Positions 1-8,800 of a stretch of 41,972 bases of DNA are shown piece by piece. Below the pieces are notes generated by a model. It was not told where the DNA came from. It worked only from the letters and a program-made list of their open reading frames with translations, and made no database searches. Numbering within the stretch: the stretch's first letter is position 1; each line of letters begins with the position of its first letter. The DNA lies in contig VBFG01000008.1 of NCBI GenBank assembly GCA_005882635.1, forward strand, positions 1 through 41,972, in the 5' to 3' direction. Position numbers and translations under genes: made by a program. Source of the stretch: Chloroflexota bacterium. Lineage in GTDB: Bacteria; Chloroflexota; Limnocylindria; Limnocylindrales; CSP1-4.

Positions 1-558
1 ATCGAGGCCGACGTCGAGCGCCTCGACGCGCGGATCCACGAAGCGCTCGACGCTGCGAACGTCGGCGATCGGGCGGCCGTCGCCGCGGCCCTCGATGCGT
101 ATGCCACGATCGCCGATGACGCAACAGCCGCCAGCGGTGACGACGAGACGCTAGAAGCGCGGGTCGAGCAGGCCCTGGCGCGGCACCAGGCGGTCCTGTC
201 CGCTCTCGTCGCGGGCCTCACCGACAAAGGCAACGACACGGCGGCGGCGGCGATCGAAGGGAACCTCCAGCGCGCGATCGCCCACAACGCGGCCGTTCTC
301 GATCAGCTCTCCTCGCACGAGGGCGGAGTCGGCGCCCCGAACGTGACCAGCCCGGGCAGCACCAACACGGGCGGTACCGGTGGTGGCGGCACGGGCGGTG
401 GCGGTGCCGGTGCTGGCGGCGCTGACGGTAGCGGCGGCGCCGGTGGCGGGGCCGGCTCGGGTGGAGCCGGTGGGACCGGAACCGGCGGTGGTCCCGACAA
501 GCCGAGCCCGACCCCTCACCCGACGCCGGATCACTCGCCCCGCGGCAACGACAAGTAG
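1..558 (+). CDS. C-terminal part of a protein (5' truncated by the window): helical Ala-rich segment then Gly-rich low-complexity tail; possibly DUF5667-like
   Basis: Frame 1 is open from base 1 (IEADVERLDARIHEALDAANVG...) to TAG at 558, ending in a GGTGGGG tail and PTPHPTPDHSPRGNDK. Confidence 0.6.
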   Translation: MEADVERLDARIHEALDAANVGDRAAVAAALDAYATIADDATAASGDDETLEARVEQALARHQAVLSALVAGLTDKGNDTAAAAIEGNLQRAIAHNAAVLDQLSSHEGGVGAPNVTSPGSTNTGGTGGGGTGGGGAGAGGADGSGGAGGGAGSGGAGGTGTGGGPDKPSPTPHPTPDHSPRGNDK

Positions 559-574
559 TCGTCACTGATCCCCG

Positions 575-595
575 GCGAGGGCGCCTCGCCCTCGC
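575..595 (+). terminator. Hairpin terminator candidate after the first CDS
   Basis: Perfect 9-bp inverted repeat GCGAGGGCG-CCT-CGCCCTCGC just after the stop at 558; only a short T run follows. Confidence 0.45.
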
Positions 596-608
596 TTACC
601 CTGCCGCC

Positions 609-1397
609 ATGAACGCGCCGACCGATCGCCTCGGCCTGACGGTGCTCGGCGCCGGGCCGGCCTACACGGACCGGGCCGGATCGTCAGGAGCGGCCTATCT
701 CGTCCGGACGGCGGAGTCGGCCTTCCTCCTCGACCTCGGCCAGGGATCCTTCCCGCGACTGGCCGCGGCGATCGAGCCAAGCACGCTCGACGCCGTCGTC
801 GTGAGCCACCTCCATCCTGATCACTTCATCGACCTCATCCCGCTCCGGCATTACCTCCGCTACCACTTCCGCCCCCCGCGCCGCGTCCGGGTGGTCGCCC
901 CGGCGGGTCTCGCGGGGCGCCTCGACGCGCTGCACGCCGAGCCGGGCTTCACGGCGGCCGCCCTGGACGTCGAGCCGTTCGCTGCCGAGCCGTCGCCGAC
1001 CGAGCTGGTCATCGGCGACGCGCGACTCGAGGCCCGACGGGTGACCCACACCCCGGACAGCCACGCCGTGCGGATCGCGCCGCTGGGTGCCGCTGCCGGC
1101 CTCGTCTACTCCGGGGATTGCGGACGGGCGGAGGATCTCGCGCCGCTCATCCGGCCCGGCGACGCGCTCCTCGTCGAGGTGTCCTTCGGGGCCGGCCCTG
1201 TGCCGGCCGGAGCCGGGCATCTCGACGCGCCGGCGATCGCGACGCTCGTGCGCGGGACCTCGCCCGGCGTCGTCCTCCTCACCCATCTCCAGATGGGCTT
1301 CGATGCAGACGCGGCCGTCGACATCGTCCAGGCGACGACCGACGCGCCGGTCCGGCTCGTCGAGCCGGGCGACCATTTCGAGCTGACTCGAACATGA
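609..1397 (+). CDS. MBL-fold metallo-hydrolase (RNase Z/phosphodiesterase-like)
   Basis: 262 aa with HLHPDHFIDL (HxHxDH) plus downstream SGDCGR and THLQMG motifs. Confidence 0.85.
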   Translation: MNAPTDRLGLTVLGAGPAYTDRAGSSGAAYLVRTAESAFLLDLGQGSFPRLAAAIEPSTLDAVVVSHLHPDHFIDLIPLRHYLRYHFRPPRRVRVVAPAGLAGRLDALHAEPGFTAAALDVEPFAAEPSPTELVIGDARLEARRVTHTPDSHAVRIAPLGAAAGLVYSGDCGRAEDLAPLIRPGDALLVEVSFGAGPVPAGAGHLDAPAIATLVRGTSPGVVLLTHLQMGFDADAAVDIVQATTDAPVRLVEPGDHFELTRT

Positions 1398-1398
1398 C

Positions 1399-1431
1399 GG
1401 GACCGGAGCGCGACTTTCGCGCTCCGGTCCC
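1399..1431. terminator. Strong hairpin between convergent genes
   Basis: Perfect 15-bp stem GGGACCGGAGCGCGA-CTT-TCGCGCTCCGGTCCC 1 nt after the MBL stop; no T-tract; convergent gene ends at 1457. Confidence 0.7.
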
Positions 1432-1456
1432 TGGGGTCGCTCAGGGACAGCGAAGG

Positions 1457-2434
1457 CTATCGCTTGGCGCGGACCGTCCTGGGCTCGGACACGAGCAGGA
1501 TCGACATGACGATACCGGCGAAGCCCGCGAGGAGGAGGCGCCATGGATCGTTCGTCGCCGCTGGTCGGCTCTCGAGCGTGTCCGTCGCCGGCGGGGTCGC
1601 CTGCGGCGTGCCGGTGACGGCTTGGACCTCACCAGTCGGGCTGGGGCTGCCAGTCGCCGGGAGCTCGCTGCCCGACGGCGGCGTGCTCGGCGGACTCGAC
1701 GGCGGGGTTGACGGGGGGGTCGACGGCGGCGTGGACGGCGGGGTCGACGGCGGCGTGCTCGGCGGCGACGACGGCGGCGTGCTCGGCGGCGTCGACGGCG
1801 GCGTGCTCGGCGGAGTCGACGGCGGGGTTGACGGTGGGGTCGACGGCGGCGTGCTCGGCGGGGTCGAGGGCGACTCCGTGCAATTCAGCGAATTGGTCTT
1901 GCTCGACGAGATCGAGGTCGTGTTGTCCGCGTTGACGGCGAACACGACGAGGACGCCACCAGAGCTGACCGTGAACGGCGACGTGACGCTGATCGACCAG
2001 TCGATGACGTCACCGCTGCTGTGATCCCCGGCCCCGAGGGTGATCGTCGCCTCGTTCTTCGAGACGTTCGCCTCTGGTGAGGCGTTCGAGCCGTTGTTCG
2101 GGACCATGTAGATGGTGATCGTGGATCCGACATCGAGCGTCTTCGTCAGGGTGAATTGACCGTCGATGTGACCGACATTCGTGCCGGTGCAGAACATCTC
2201 GGCGTTCTGATCCATGGTCGCGCTGCTGCCGGCGGCCGACAGGCTGCCGTCGACGGTCGCGTTCGATGTGGTGCCGTTGCCGGTCTGATCCAGACCGTTG
2301 TTGCCAGGGCCAGCTGCCGAGACGCCCGCCGGGGCGAGCACGGCGATGGAGAGCATGCCGGCGGCCAGCAACCAGCTGGCTCGCCTGAAGATCGAAGGCC
2401 GGTACGGGCGGTTGGTGGAACGACGGATGTTCAT
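1457..2434 (-). CDS. Secreted surface protein with (TPPS)n linker, LPATG-like motif and C-terminal TM plus basic tail
   Basis: ATG at 2434 gives signal peptide MNIRRSTNRPYRPSIFRRASWLLAAGMLSIAVLAPAGVSAA; long PPSTPPST repeat; ends DPWRLLLAGFAGIVMSILLVSEPRTVRAKR. Confidence 0.8.
   Translation of the reverse strand: MNIRRSTNRPYRPSIFRRASWLLAAGMLSIAVLAPAGVSAAGPGNNGLDQTGNGTTSNATVDGSLSAAGSSATMDQNAEMFCTGTNVGHIDGQFTLTKTLDVGSTITIYMVPNNGSNASPEANVSKNEATITLGAGDHSSGDVIDWSISVTSPFTVSSGGVLVVFAVNADNTTSISSSKTNSLNCTESPSTPPSTPPSTPPSTPPSTPPSTPPSTPPSTPPSSPPSTPPSTPPSTPPSTPPSTPPSSPPSTPPSGSELPATGSPSPTGEVQAVTGTPQATPPATDTLESRPAATNDPWRLLLAGFAGIVMSILLVSEPRTVRAKR
1680..1866. repeat. Degenerate 12-bp tandem repeat encoding TPPS units
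   Basis: Iterated GACGGCGGNGTNGACGG / GTGCTCGGCGGC units, translated on the minus strand as PPSTPPST... Confidence 0.85.
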
Positions 2435-2440
2435 GTCGGT

Positions 2441-2519
2441 GGTCCCCGAGGCGACTGGTCGACCACCTCGCGTCAGGAACGCGAGTGCGGACCAGGTCGT
2501 TCGCAAATCCTCGGGGACC
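2441..2519 (-). promoter_or_regulatory. Structured 5' leader immediately upstream of the TPPS-protein start codon
   Basis: Perfect 11-bp inverted repeat GGTCCCCGAGG (2441-2451) / CCTCGGGGACC (2509-2519) enclosing an inner CTCGCG/CGCGAG hairpin; its 3' arm ends 7 nt before the ATG at 2434. Confidence 0.5.
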
Positions 2520-2736
2520 GGACTGGTACTCGTCTAGGACCTTCGTACGGTTGCGACCACTCGCGACCTCACCGATCCCAACCTGCCGCCGAAACGCCGT
2601 TGTGAGCAGTCACCGAATCGGTCCTGACGACGCCTGGGACCTTCGGATGACGACCGGTCGCCAATGGTCTGACGACCGCTCCAAAGAAGCGATGATGACG
2701 CCGGCTCGAGCCGTCAGCGCGCCGCCTGGACGTAAC

Positions 2737-2782
2737 GGACGGGGCGCCCTGTCGAGGACGCCCCGTCCGGGTCTCGGGACCT
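2737..2782 (-). terminator. Hairpin downstream of the 897-aa DUF11 gene
   Basis: GGACGGGGCG (2737-2746) / CGCCCCGTCC (2759-2768), followed by a GGTC/GACC hairpin; same element seen at 5775. Confidence 0.6.
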
Positions 2783-2821
2783 GGTTGCTGACGACGGGGT
2801 CGCCGTCAGCGCTGGCGGAGC

Positions 2822-5515
2822 CTAGCGACGGCGATCCTTGCGCTGGTTCCGGAGATGATCCGGAGCCGGCGTCAGGACGCCGATCGTCAGGGCCAGCCCG
2901 CCGACGACGAGAAGGATGAGCATCAGGGCGAAGCCCGGATTGCCCGTTGCCGTCTGCGACGAGAGGCTGTCGGTCGGTGGCGGGGTGATCGCCGGTGGCG
3001 GGGTCAGCGCCTCGGGCGGAGGCAGGACCCCGACGGGGACCTCGCCCTCATCCGGTGGCGTCTGATCGGACTGGATGGTGGCGACGTTGTCGACGATGCC
3101 GATCTCCGCGGCGGCCTCGAGGACCTTGACCTGGAAGGTCACGGAACCGTCGGCCGGGTCAGGCAGCGTCGCCGCCTTCCACGTGAGGGTCTTCGTCGTG
3201 GCGTCGTAGCTGTCGAACGTGAAGTTCGCGTCGCCCGTCGCCGAGCCCGTGATGTACTCCAGGCCTGCCGGGACCGGGTCCGCGATGACCGCGTTGGTCA
3301 GGACGCCGGTTCCGCTGTAGTGCAGGGCGTAGGTCAGCGTGTCGCCGATCTTCGCCTGGGCGAGACCGTTGAGGGGGTTGTTCGGATTGTTCGGATCCTG
3401 GAACGTGCCGCCCGTATTCCCGGAGACCGACTTGTCGATCACCAGGGTCGAGGTGCAGACCTCGATCGTGGCGCTGCCCTGGTTGTTGCCGAGGGCGCCG
3501 GCGGGCTCGTTTGTCGACGTGGCCGACGCGGTGTTCGGCAGCGTCTCGCAGTTGCCTTCCGGCGAGACCCCGTCCGTGCTCGCCGTGACCGTGATGGCCA
3601 CCGACGCGCCAGGAGCGAGATCGCCCAGGTCGCAGTGGAGGATGCCGCTCGTGATCGAGCAGCCGGCATGCGAGACCTGCCAGGGGAGCCCACCCGGGAG
3701 CGGGTCGTTGAGCTCGACGTCCCTGGCCGTGCCTGTGCCGATGTTGCTGACCGTGATCGTGAACGACGCCGTGTCGCCGACCCGGATCTGCGCTTCCGCC
3801 GCGGACTTCACGACCTTGACGTCCGGGCAGTTGACGGCCATCGACGCGCCGTCGCTCGCCTCGCCGTCATTCGTCGAGGTGATGTTCCCGGTGTTGTTGA
3901 CGGTTCCGCAGCTGGCGGGCGTGGTGCCACTCGTGACGTGGACCGTGCCGCTGACAGCCGTGTTGCCGCTGATCGAGCCGACGTTGCAGGTGAGGACCTG
4001 GCTGCCGACGGCTCCGCTGATCGCGCACGTGGAGCCGCTCCCGGTCGATGCATCGATCGACCAGTTCAGGCCCGCCGCGCCGGGCAGGTTGTCAGTGACG
4101 ACGACGCCCGTCGCCTTGCCGGCGCCGGAGTTGCCCCAGCTCAGGGTGAATCCAACCGGGTCACCCGCGCTGACGGAAGCACCGTCGGCGGTCTTGTCGA
4201 TCGTGACCTGGGCCGGGATGACCTGGAAGCATTCGGTGGTCTTGTTGGTGTGGCTCGCCGCGAGGTACTTGGAGCCCTCCGCCGGCGTGTAGTCGACGCG
4301 GAAGCAATAGAACCCGGCGTTGGCCGGCGTGTACGACGCCGACGTCGCATTGCCGCCACTGAGCGTCTTCGTCCCGCCGACCGCGGTCCCACCGCTCGAG
4401 CAGTCCGGGGCCGCCGAGGCGTTGAAGCAGACGGAGAAGTCAACCGTGCCCTCGACGGTCCCCTTGGAGCCGGTGAGGTGCGCGAAGTCCTGAACGGACT
4501 CGCCCTTGTTGATCGTGCCGAGCGAGCCGAGTGACTGGCCGTCCTGCTGGACCTGGGTCGCAATCGTCGGCGGCTTGCAGAAGGAGAACGTCCCGCCGGC
4601 GAAGTCCGACAGCGTGGCGTCGACCGCCTGCGAGGAGCGGGTCTCGGCGATGAACGACGTGAAGCAGCCCTGATCGAGGCCGAGGGCCGTCAGGTTGATG
4701 CCGCCTTCGAAGAACTCGCCGGCCAGGAAGTCGTGCGAGCCCGACTTGTCCGTGAAGGCCCACGGCGCAGACTCGGTGTCGGTGTTCGTCGCGGCGCACG
4801 CGACGTCCGTCGCGCCGGCCGTGGTGCAGGGGACGCCACTCGCGACCGTGTGGAGGTGGGTGGCGGCATCGCCGCCCGAGGCGACCCAGCTGTAGACGTT
4901 GAAGTCGGCGACGCCGCCGCCGTTCGTGTAGTCGGCCAGGACGAGGACGTCGCCGACCGTGTGGGCCCCGCTGAACGGGCTGCCGGGCGCGGCGCCGCTG
5001 CCGGTCGGTCCGACCTGGCCCTGGAGGAACCAGAACCCGACGAAGTTGTCGCCACTGGCATCGAACTTGTTCATGCCGAAGTAGACGATGGTGTCGCCGG
5101 CCGTGTCCGGATTCACGCCCGTGTAGGAGGCCGCGAAGGCGTGGGTGATGTCGTTCTTGTCCTGAACGCCCCCGACCTTCCACAGCCAGTCGGTCGTGTT
5201 GTGGTCGTCCTTCGACGAGCCGCCCGTGAAGATGTCATCCCCGGAGTTCACCGCATCGGTGATGAACTCGGTCGCCTCGGCAGACGACGTCCCGGCGTGG
5301 ACTTTGTCCCAGTCGTCGCCCGGCACGGCAGCACTGCTGACCGCGTTGCCGTCGAGCTCGAACAGGCCCTCGTCGTGGACGGCCATGGCTGCCGGGGCCA
5401 GCGCGAAGGCGGCGTATTGCAGCAGGACCGACAGGATGAAGAGCGCCGACCAGGACAGCGCGAGTCGCTTCCTGGTCTTCGGGCTGACAAGCCCGAGGGC
5501 TCCCCGCGATGTCAT
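2822..5515 (-). CDS. DUF11 repeat-containing secreted surface protein (3 repeat modules)
   Basis: N-terminal signal/TM, LFELDGNA motif, repeated DKTADGASVSAGDPVGFTLSWGNSG...VTDNLPG modules, C-terminal TM and RKDRRR tail. Confidence 0.85.
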   Translation of the reverse strand: MTSRGALGLVSPKTRKRLALSWSALFILSVLLQYAAFALAPAAMAVHDEGLFELDGNAVSSAAVPGDDWDKVHAGTSSAEATEFITDAVNSGDDIFTGGSSKDDHNTTDWLWKVGGVQDKNDITHAFAASYTGVNPDTAGDTIVYFGMNKFDASGDNFVGFWFLQGQVGPTGSGAAPGSPFSGAHTVGDVLVLADYTNGGGVADFNVYSWVASGGDAATHLHTVASGVPCTTAGATDVACAATNTDTESAPWAFTDKSGSHDFLAGEFFEGGINLTALGLDQGCFTSFIAETRSSQAVDATLSDFAGGTFSFCKPPTIATQVQQDGQSLGSLGTINKGESVQDFAHLTGSKGTVEGTVDFSVCFNASAAPDCSSGGTAVGGTKTLSGGNATSASYTPANAGFYCFRVDYTPAEGSKYLAASHTNKTTECFQVIPAQVTIDKTADGASVSAGDPVGFTLSWGNSGAGKATGVVVTDNLPGAAGLNWSIDASTGSGSTCAISGAVGSQVLTCNVGSISGNTAVSGTVHVTSGTTPASCGTVNNTGNITSTNDGEASDGASMAVNCPDVKVVKSAAEAQIRVGDTASFTITVSNIGTGTARDVELNDPLPGGLPWQVSHAGCSITSGILHCDLGDLAPGASVAITVTASTDGVSPEGNCETLPNTASATSTNEPAGALGNNQGSATIEVCTSTLVIDKSVSGNTGGTFQDPNNPNNPLNGLAQAKIGDTLTYALHYSGTGVLTNAVIADPVPAGLEYITGSATGDANFTFDSYDATTKTLTWKAATLPDPADGSVTFQVKVLEAAAEIGIVDNVATIQSDQTPPDEGEVPVGVLPPPEALTPPPAITPPPTDSLSSQTATGNPGFALMLILLVVGGLALTIGVLTPAPDHLRNQRKDRRR

Positions 5516-5668
5516 GGAGTGTCCCTCCCTGTTGTGACCATCGGTCGATGAGTTCTCCGAACGTTCGCCAGGCGCTCCCCCTGGAGCGTCCCCTCAGCGC
5601 CGGTCCCTGGGCACCACGGACCGACGGCTGTCCTGCCGGGTGGCGAAGAGTACCGGCGGCAGGGGGAG

Positions 5669-5700
5669 AAAGGTACTAGTGAGAACGACCTATTACTAGT
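5669..5700 (-). promoter_or_regulatory. Promoter/operator-like element shared by the DUF11 genes
   Basis: aaaggtactagt (5669-5680) plus a second tactagt (5694-5700); the same 12-mer occurs at 11385-11396 upstream of the paralogue. Confidence 0.45.
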
Positions 5701-5774
5701 CTTGTTCGGCGGATTCCGGGCAATTCCCTCCGTGAGGTCGCGGTCGCGGTGCAGTTCCACACCGGAGGGAGCGA

Positions 5775-5816
5775 ACGGGGCGTCCACGAAGGACGCCCCG
5801 TCCGGGTCTCGGGGAC
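5775..5816 (-). terminator. Double hairpin downstream of the 1784-aa DUF11 gene
   Basis: ACGGGGCGTCC-ACGAA-GGACGCCCCGT (11-bp stem), then GGGTC/GACCC; about 24 nt identical to the element at 2756-2779. Confidence 0.6.
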
Positions 5817-5857
5817 CCTGGCTCGGTTCCGACGGGACCGGGTCGCTGGCCGTCCGG

Positions 5858-8800
5858 CTAGCGTCCGCGCTCCCGCCGCCGGACCCGCTCCGGAACCGGG
5901 GTGATGAACCCGACTCCGAGGGCGAGGCCGGCCACGCCGAGGAGGATGAGCATCAGGGCGAAGCCCGGGTTGCTCGTCGAGGTCTGCGGCGTGAAAGTGT
6001 CGGTGGGCGGAGGCGTCAGCCCGAGCGGCGGGGCGAGGACGGCCACCGACGCGGTGTCGCTGTCCGTCAGCTCGGCACCGCTCGGGGTGTGGCCGACGAT
6101 CGTTGCGGTGTTGATGAGCGGTTGAGGCTGCTCGGGCGCGCTGGCGAGGACCTTCACGTCGTAGGTGACGTCCCCACTCGCCGGATCCGGCAGGCCGTTG
6201 GCCGCCTTCCACGTGAGGGTGCGGGTGGCGCTGTTGTAGCTGTCGAACGTGAAGTTCGCGTCGCCCGCTGCGGTCCCGGTGACGTACTCGAGACCCACGG
6301 GCAGGACGTCGGTGATCGTCGCGTCTTCGATCGGCCCGGCACTCGTGAAGTGCAGGGTGTAGTGGAGGGTGTCACCGATCTTCGCGGACGGGACGCCGAG
6401 GTCCGGATCCGTGCCGTTGGTGTTGCCCGTGAACGACTTCTCGATCGAGAGAGCCGAGCACAGGACGGTGATGGAGGCATCGTCGCTGTTGTTGCCGAGG
6501 ACGTCGTCGCCCTCGTTGCTCGAGCTGGCCGAGGCGACGTTCGGAATGACGTGGACGAGCGTTTCGCCGCAGTCGACGTTACCCGTCTCCGGATCCCCGG
6601 ACGTCGGGGCCGTGAGCGTGATCGTCACGGTCGCATCGGGTGCCATGTCGCCGAGGTCGCATGTCAGGACACCGCCGGCGATGTCGCACGCCGCGTTGTC
6701 GACCTCCCAGTCGAAGCCCGCCGGGAGCGTGTCCTTGAGCACGACGTCATTGGCCGTGCCATTGCCGATGTTCGTGACCGTGATCGTGTAGACCAGGTCC
6801 CCGCCGACCGAGATCGGCGTGTTCGGCGCGTCCTTCACGACCTCGATGTCGGGGCACGCGATGGTAATGGACGCGTCGTCGGAGTTGTTGCCGGTGTTCG
6901 CCTGGACCTCGTTCGAGGCGGCGACGACCGCCACGTTCGGGATGACGGCGCAGTTGTCGCCGGTCGTCGGCGCGGTCAGGGTGACCGTCCGGGACTCGCC
7001 GGGCGCCATCGTCCCGAAGTTGCAGCTCAGGACGTCCGGGTTCGGGACCGTGTTGATCGAGCAGTCGGCCGCATCGGCGCCGCCGAGCGTCCACGTGTAG
7101 CCGGCCGGCAGGTTGTCGGTCAGCGTCACGTTGTAGGCGGTTCCGATCCCTTGGGCGCCGGAGTTGTGGACAACGATCGTGAAGACGGCGTTGTCGCCGG
7201 CGTTGACGGTCCCGCCGTCCGGGGTCTTCTGGACCGACACGTCGGGGCACTGGACGGTGACCGACGACGAGTCGTCGTCGCCGCCGTCATTGCCCGTCGT
7301 CACCACGGCCGTGTTGTTCACGACGCCGCAGTTGGCTGCCGTCGTCGTGCCATGGATGTGGACGCTGAAGGACGATCCAGGCGCCATCAGGGCCGCGTCG
7401 CACGTCAGGACGTCCGGGTTCGGTGCAGCGTTGATCGAGCAGGACGCCGTGGCGGTCCCGGTCGTGGCGTCGGCAGTCCAGGTGATCCCGGCCGGCAGGT
7501 TGTCCGTGACGTGGACGGCCGTGGCGTTGCCGAGGCCGGTGTTCGTCACCGTGATCGTGAACCCGATCGGGTCGCCGGCGCTGATGGTGGCCTTGTCGGC
7601 GGTCTTCGTGACGACGATCGCCGGGCAGTCGACCGTGATGTCGGCGCTGGCCGAGTTCGGGAACTGGTCGTCCGGGACCTCGTTGGAGGCCGAGACCGTG
7701 ACGACGTTATGGAGCGTGCCGCAGTTGGCCGCGACGGTCTCGCCACTGATGTGGAGCGTGATCGACGCCGCCGGGGCGAGGCTCGCGAAGTCGCACGTCA
7801 GGGCCGTCCCGACGATGCTGCAGCCGGCGACCGCCGGATCGAGCGTCCAGGTCACGCCGGCCGGCAGCGTGTCGGCGACGTGGACGTTGAACGCCGTTCC
7901 GGGGCCATGGTTGGTGATCACCACGGTGAAGGCCGCGGTGTCGCCGGCGCTGATCGTGCCGTCGTCCGCCGTCTTCACGACCCCGATATCGGGGCAGTTG
8001 ACGTCGATCGACGCACTGTCGGAGTTATCGCTCTGGTCGGCGACCGGCTCGTTCGACGCAGCCACGACTGCCGTGTTGTCGAGACCGGCGCAATCGCCGT
8101 TGTCCGTCAACCCGGAGATGTGAATCGTGACCGAGGCGCCCGATGCCAGCGTGGCAAACGAGCAGTCGAGGGTGTTGCTGACGATCGCGCAGCCGGCGAC
8201 CGCGGGATTGATCGTCCAGTTGACGCCGCTCGGGAGCGGGTCGTGGAGCGTCACGTTCTTGGCCGTCCCGATGCCGTCGTTGCTGACGACGATCGTGAAC
8301 GCGGCCACCTCGCCGGCGTTGATCGTGCCGGAGTCGGCCGTCTTGAGGACGTGGACGTCCGGGCAGTTCACCACGATGTCCGCGTCGTCGGAATTCGAGA
8401 ACTGATCCGTGTCCGTGTTCTCGTTCGACGCGGCGACCGTGACGTCGTTGTGGATGCTCGGGCACTCGGCGGCGACCGACGCCTTGCTGACCGTGATCGT
8501 CCGGGTGGCGCCGCTGGCGACCGCCCCGAAGTTGCAGGTCAGGAGGTTGGAGGCGCTGATCGAGCACGAGGCCGCGTTCGCCCCACCCAGCGTCCAGGTG
8601 CCGGATGGCAGCTGGTCGGAGAGAGTGACGTTGGCAGCCGCGCCCGGGCCATGGTTGGTCAGGACGATCGTGAACGTCGCCGTGTCACCGGCACTGAGCG
8701 GGCCGTTGCCCGTCTTCACGACCTCGAGGTCCGGGCACTGGACCGTGACCGACGCGCTGGCTTCCGCCGACCCGTCGTTCGTGGTCGTGATGTGGCCGGT

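Noticed and set aside
1464-2024. 186-aa Gly-rich ORF (GGVDGGVDGG) on the + strand
   Set aside because: Antisense of the TPPS repeat; no independent start context, and the minus-strand ORF has a signal peptide and anchor.
2855-4534. 559-aa + strand ORF antisense to the 897-aa DUF11 gene
   Set aside because: Same artefact: Arg/Asp/Val-rich translation of the antisense frame.
5550-5575. CGAACGTTCG upstream of the 897-aa gene as a possible SOS box
   Set aside because: Half-sites abut with no 4-nt spacer, unlike CGAAC-N4-GTTCG at lexA and DUF6504.
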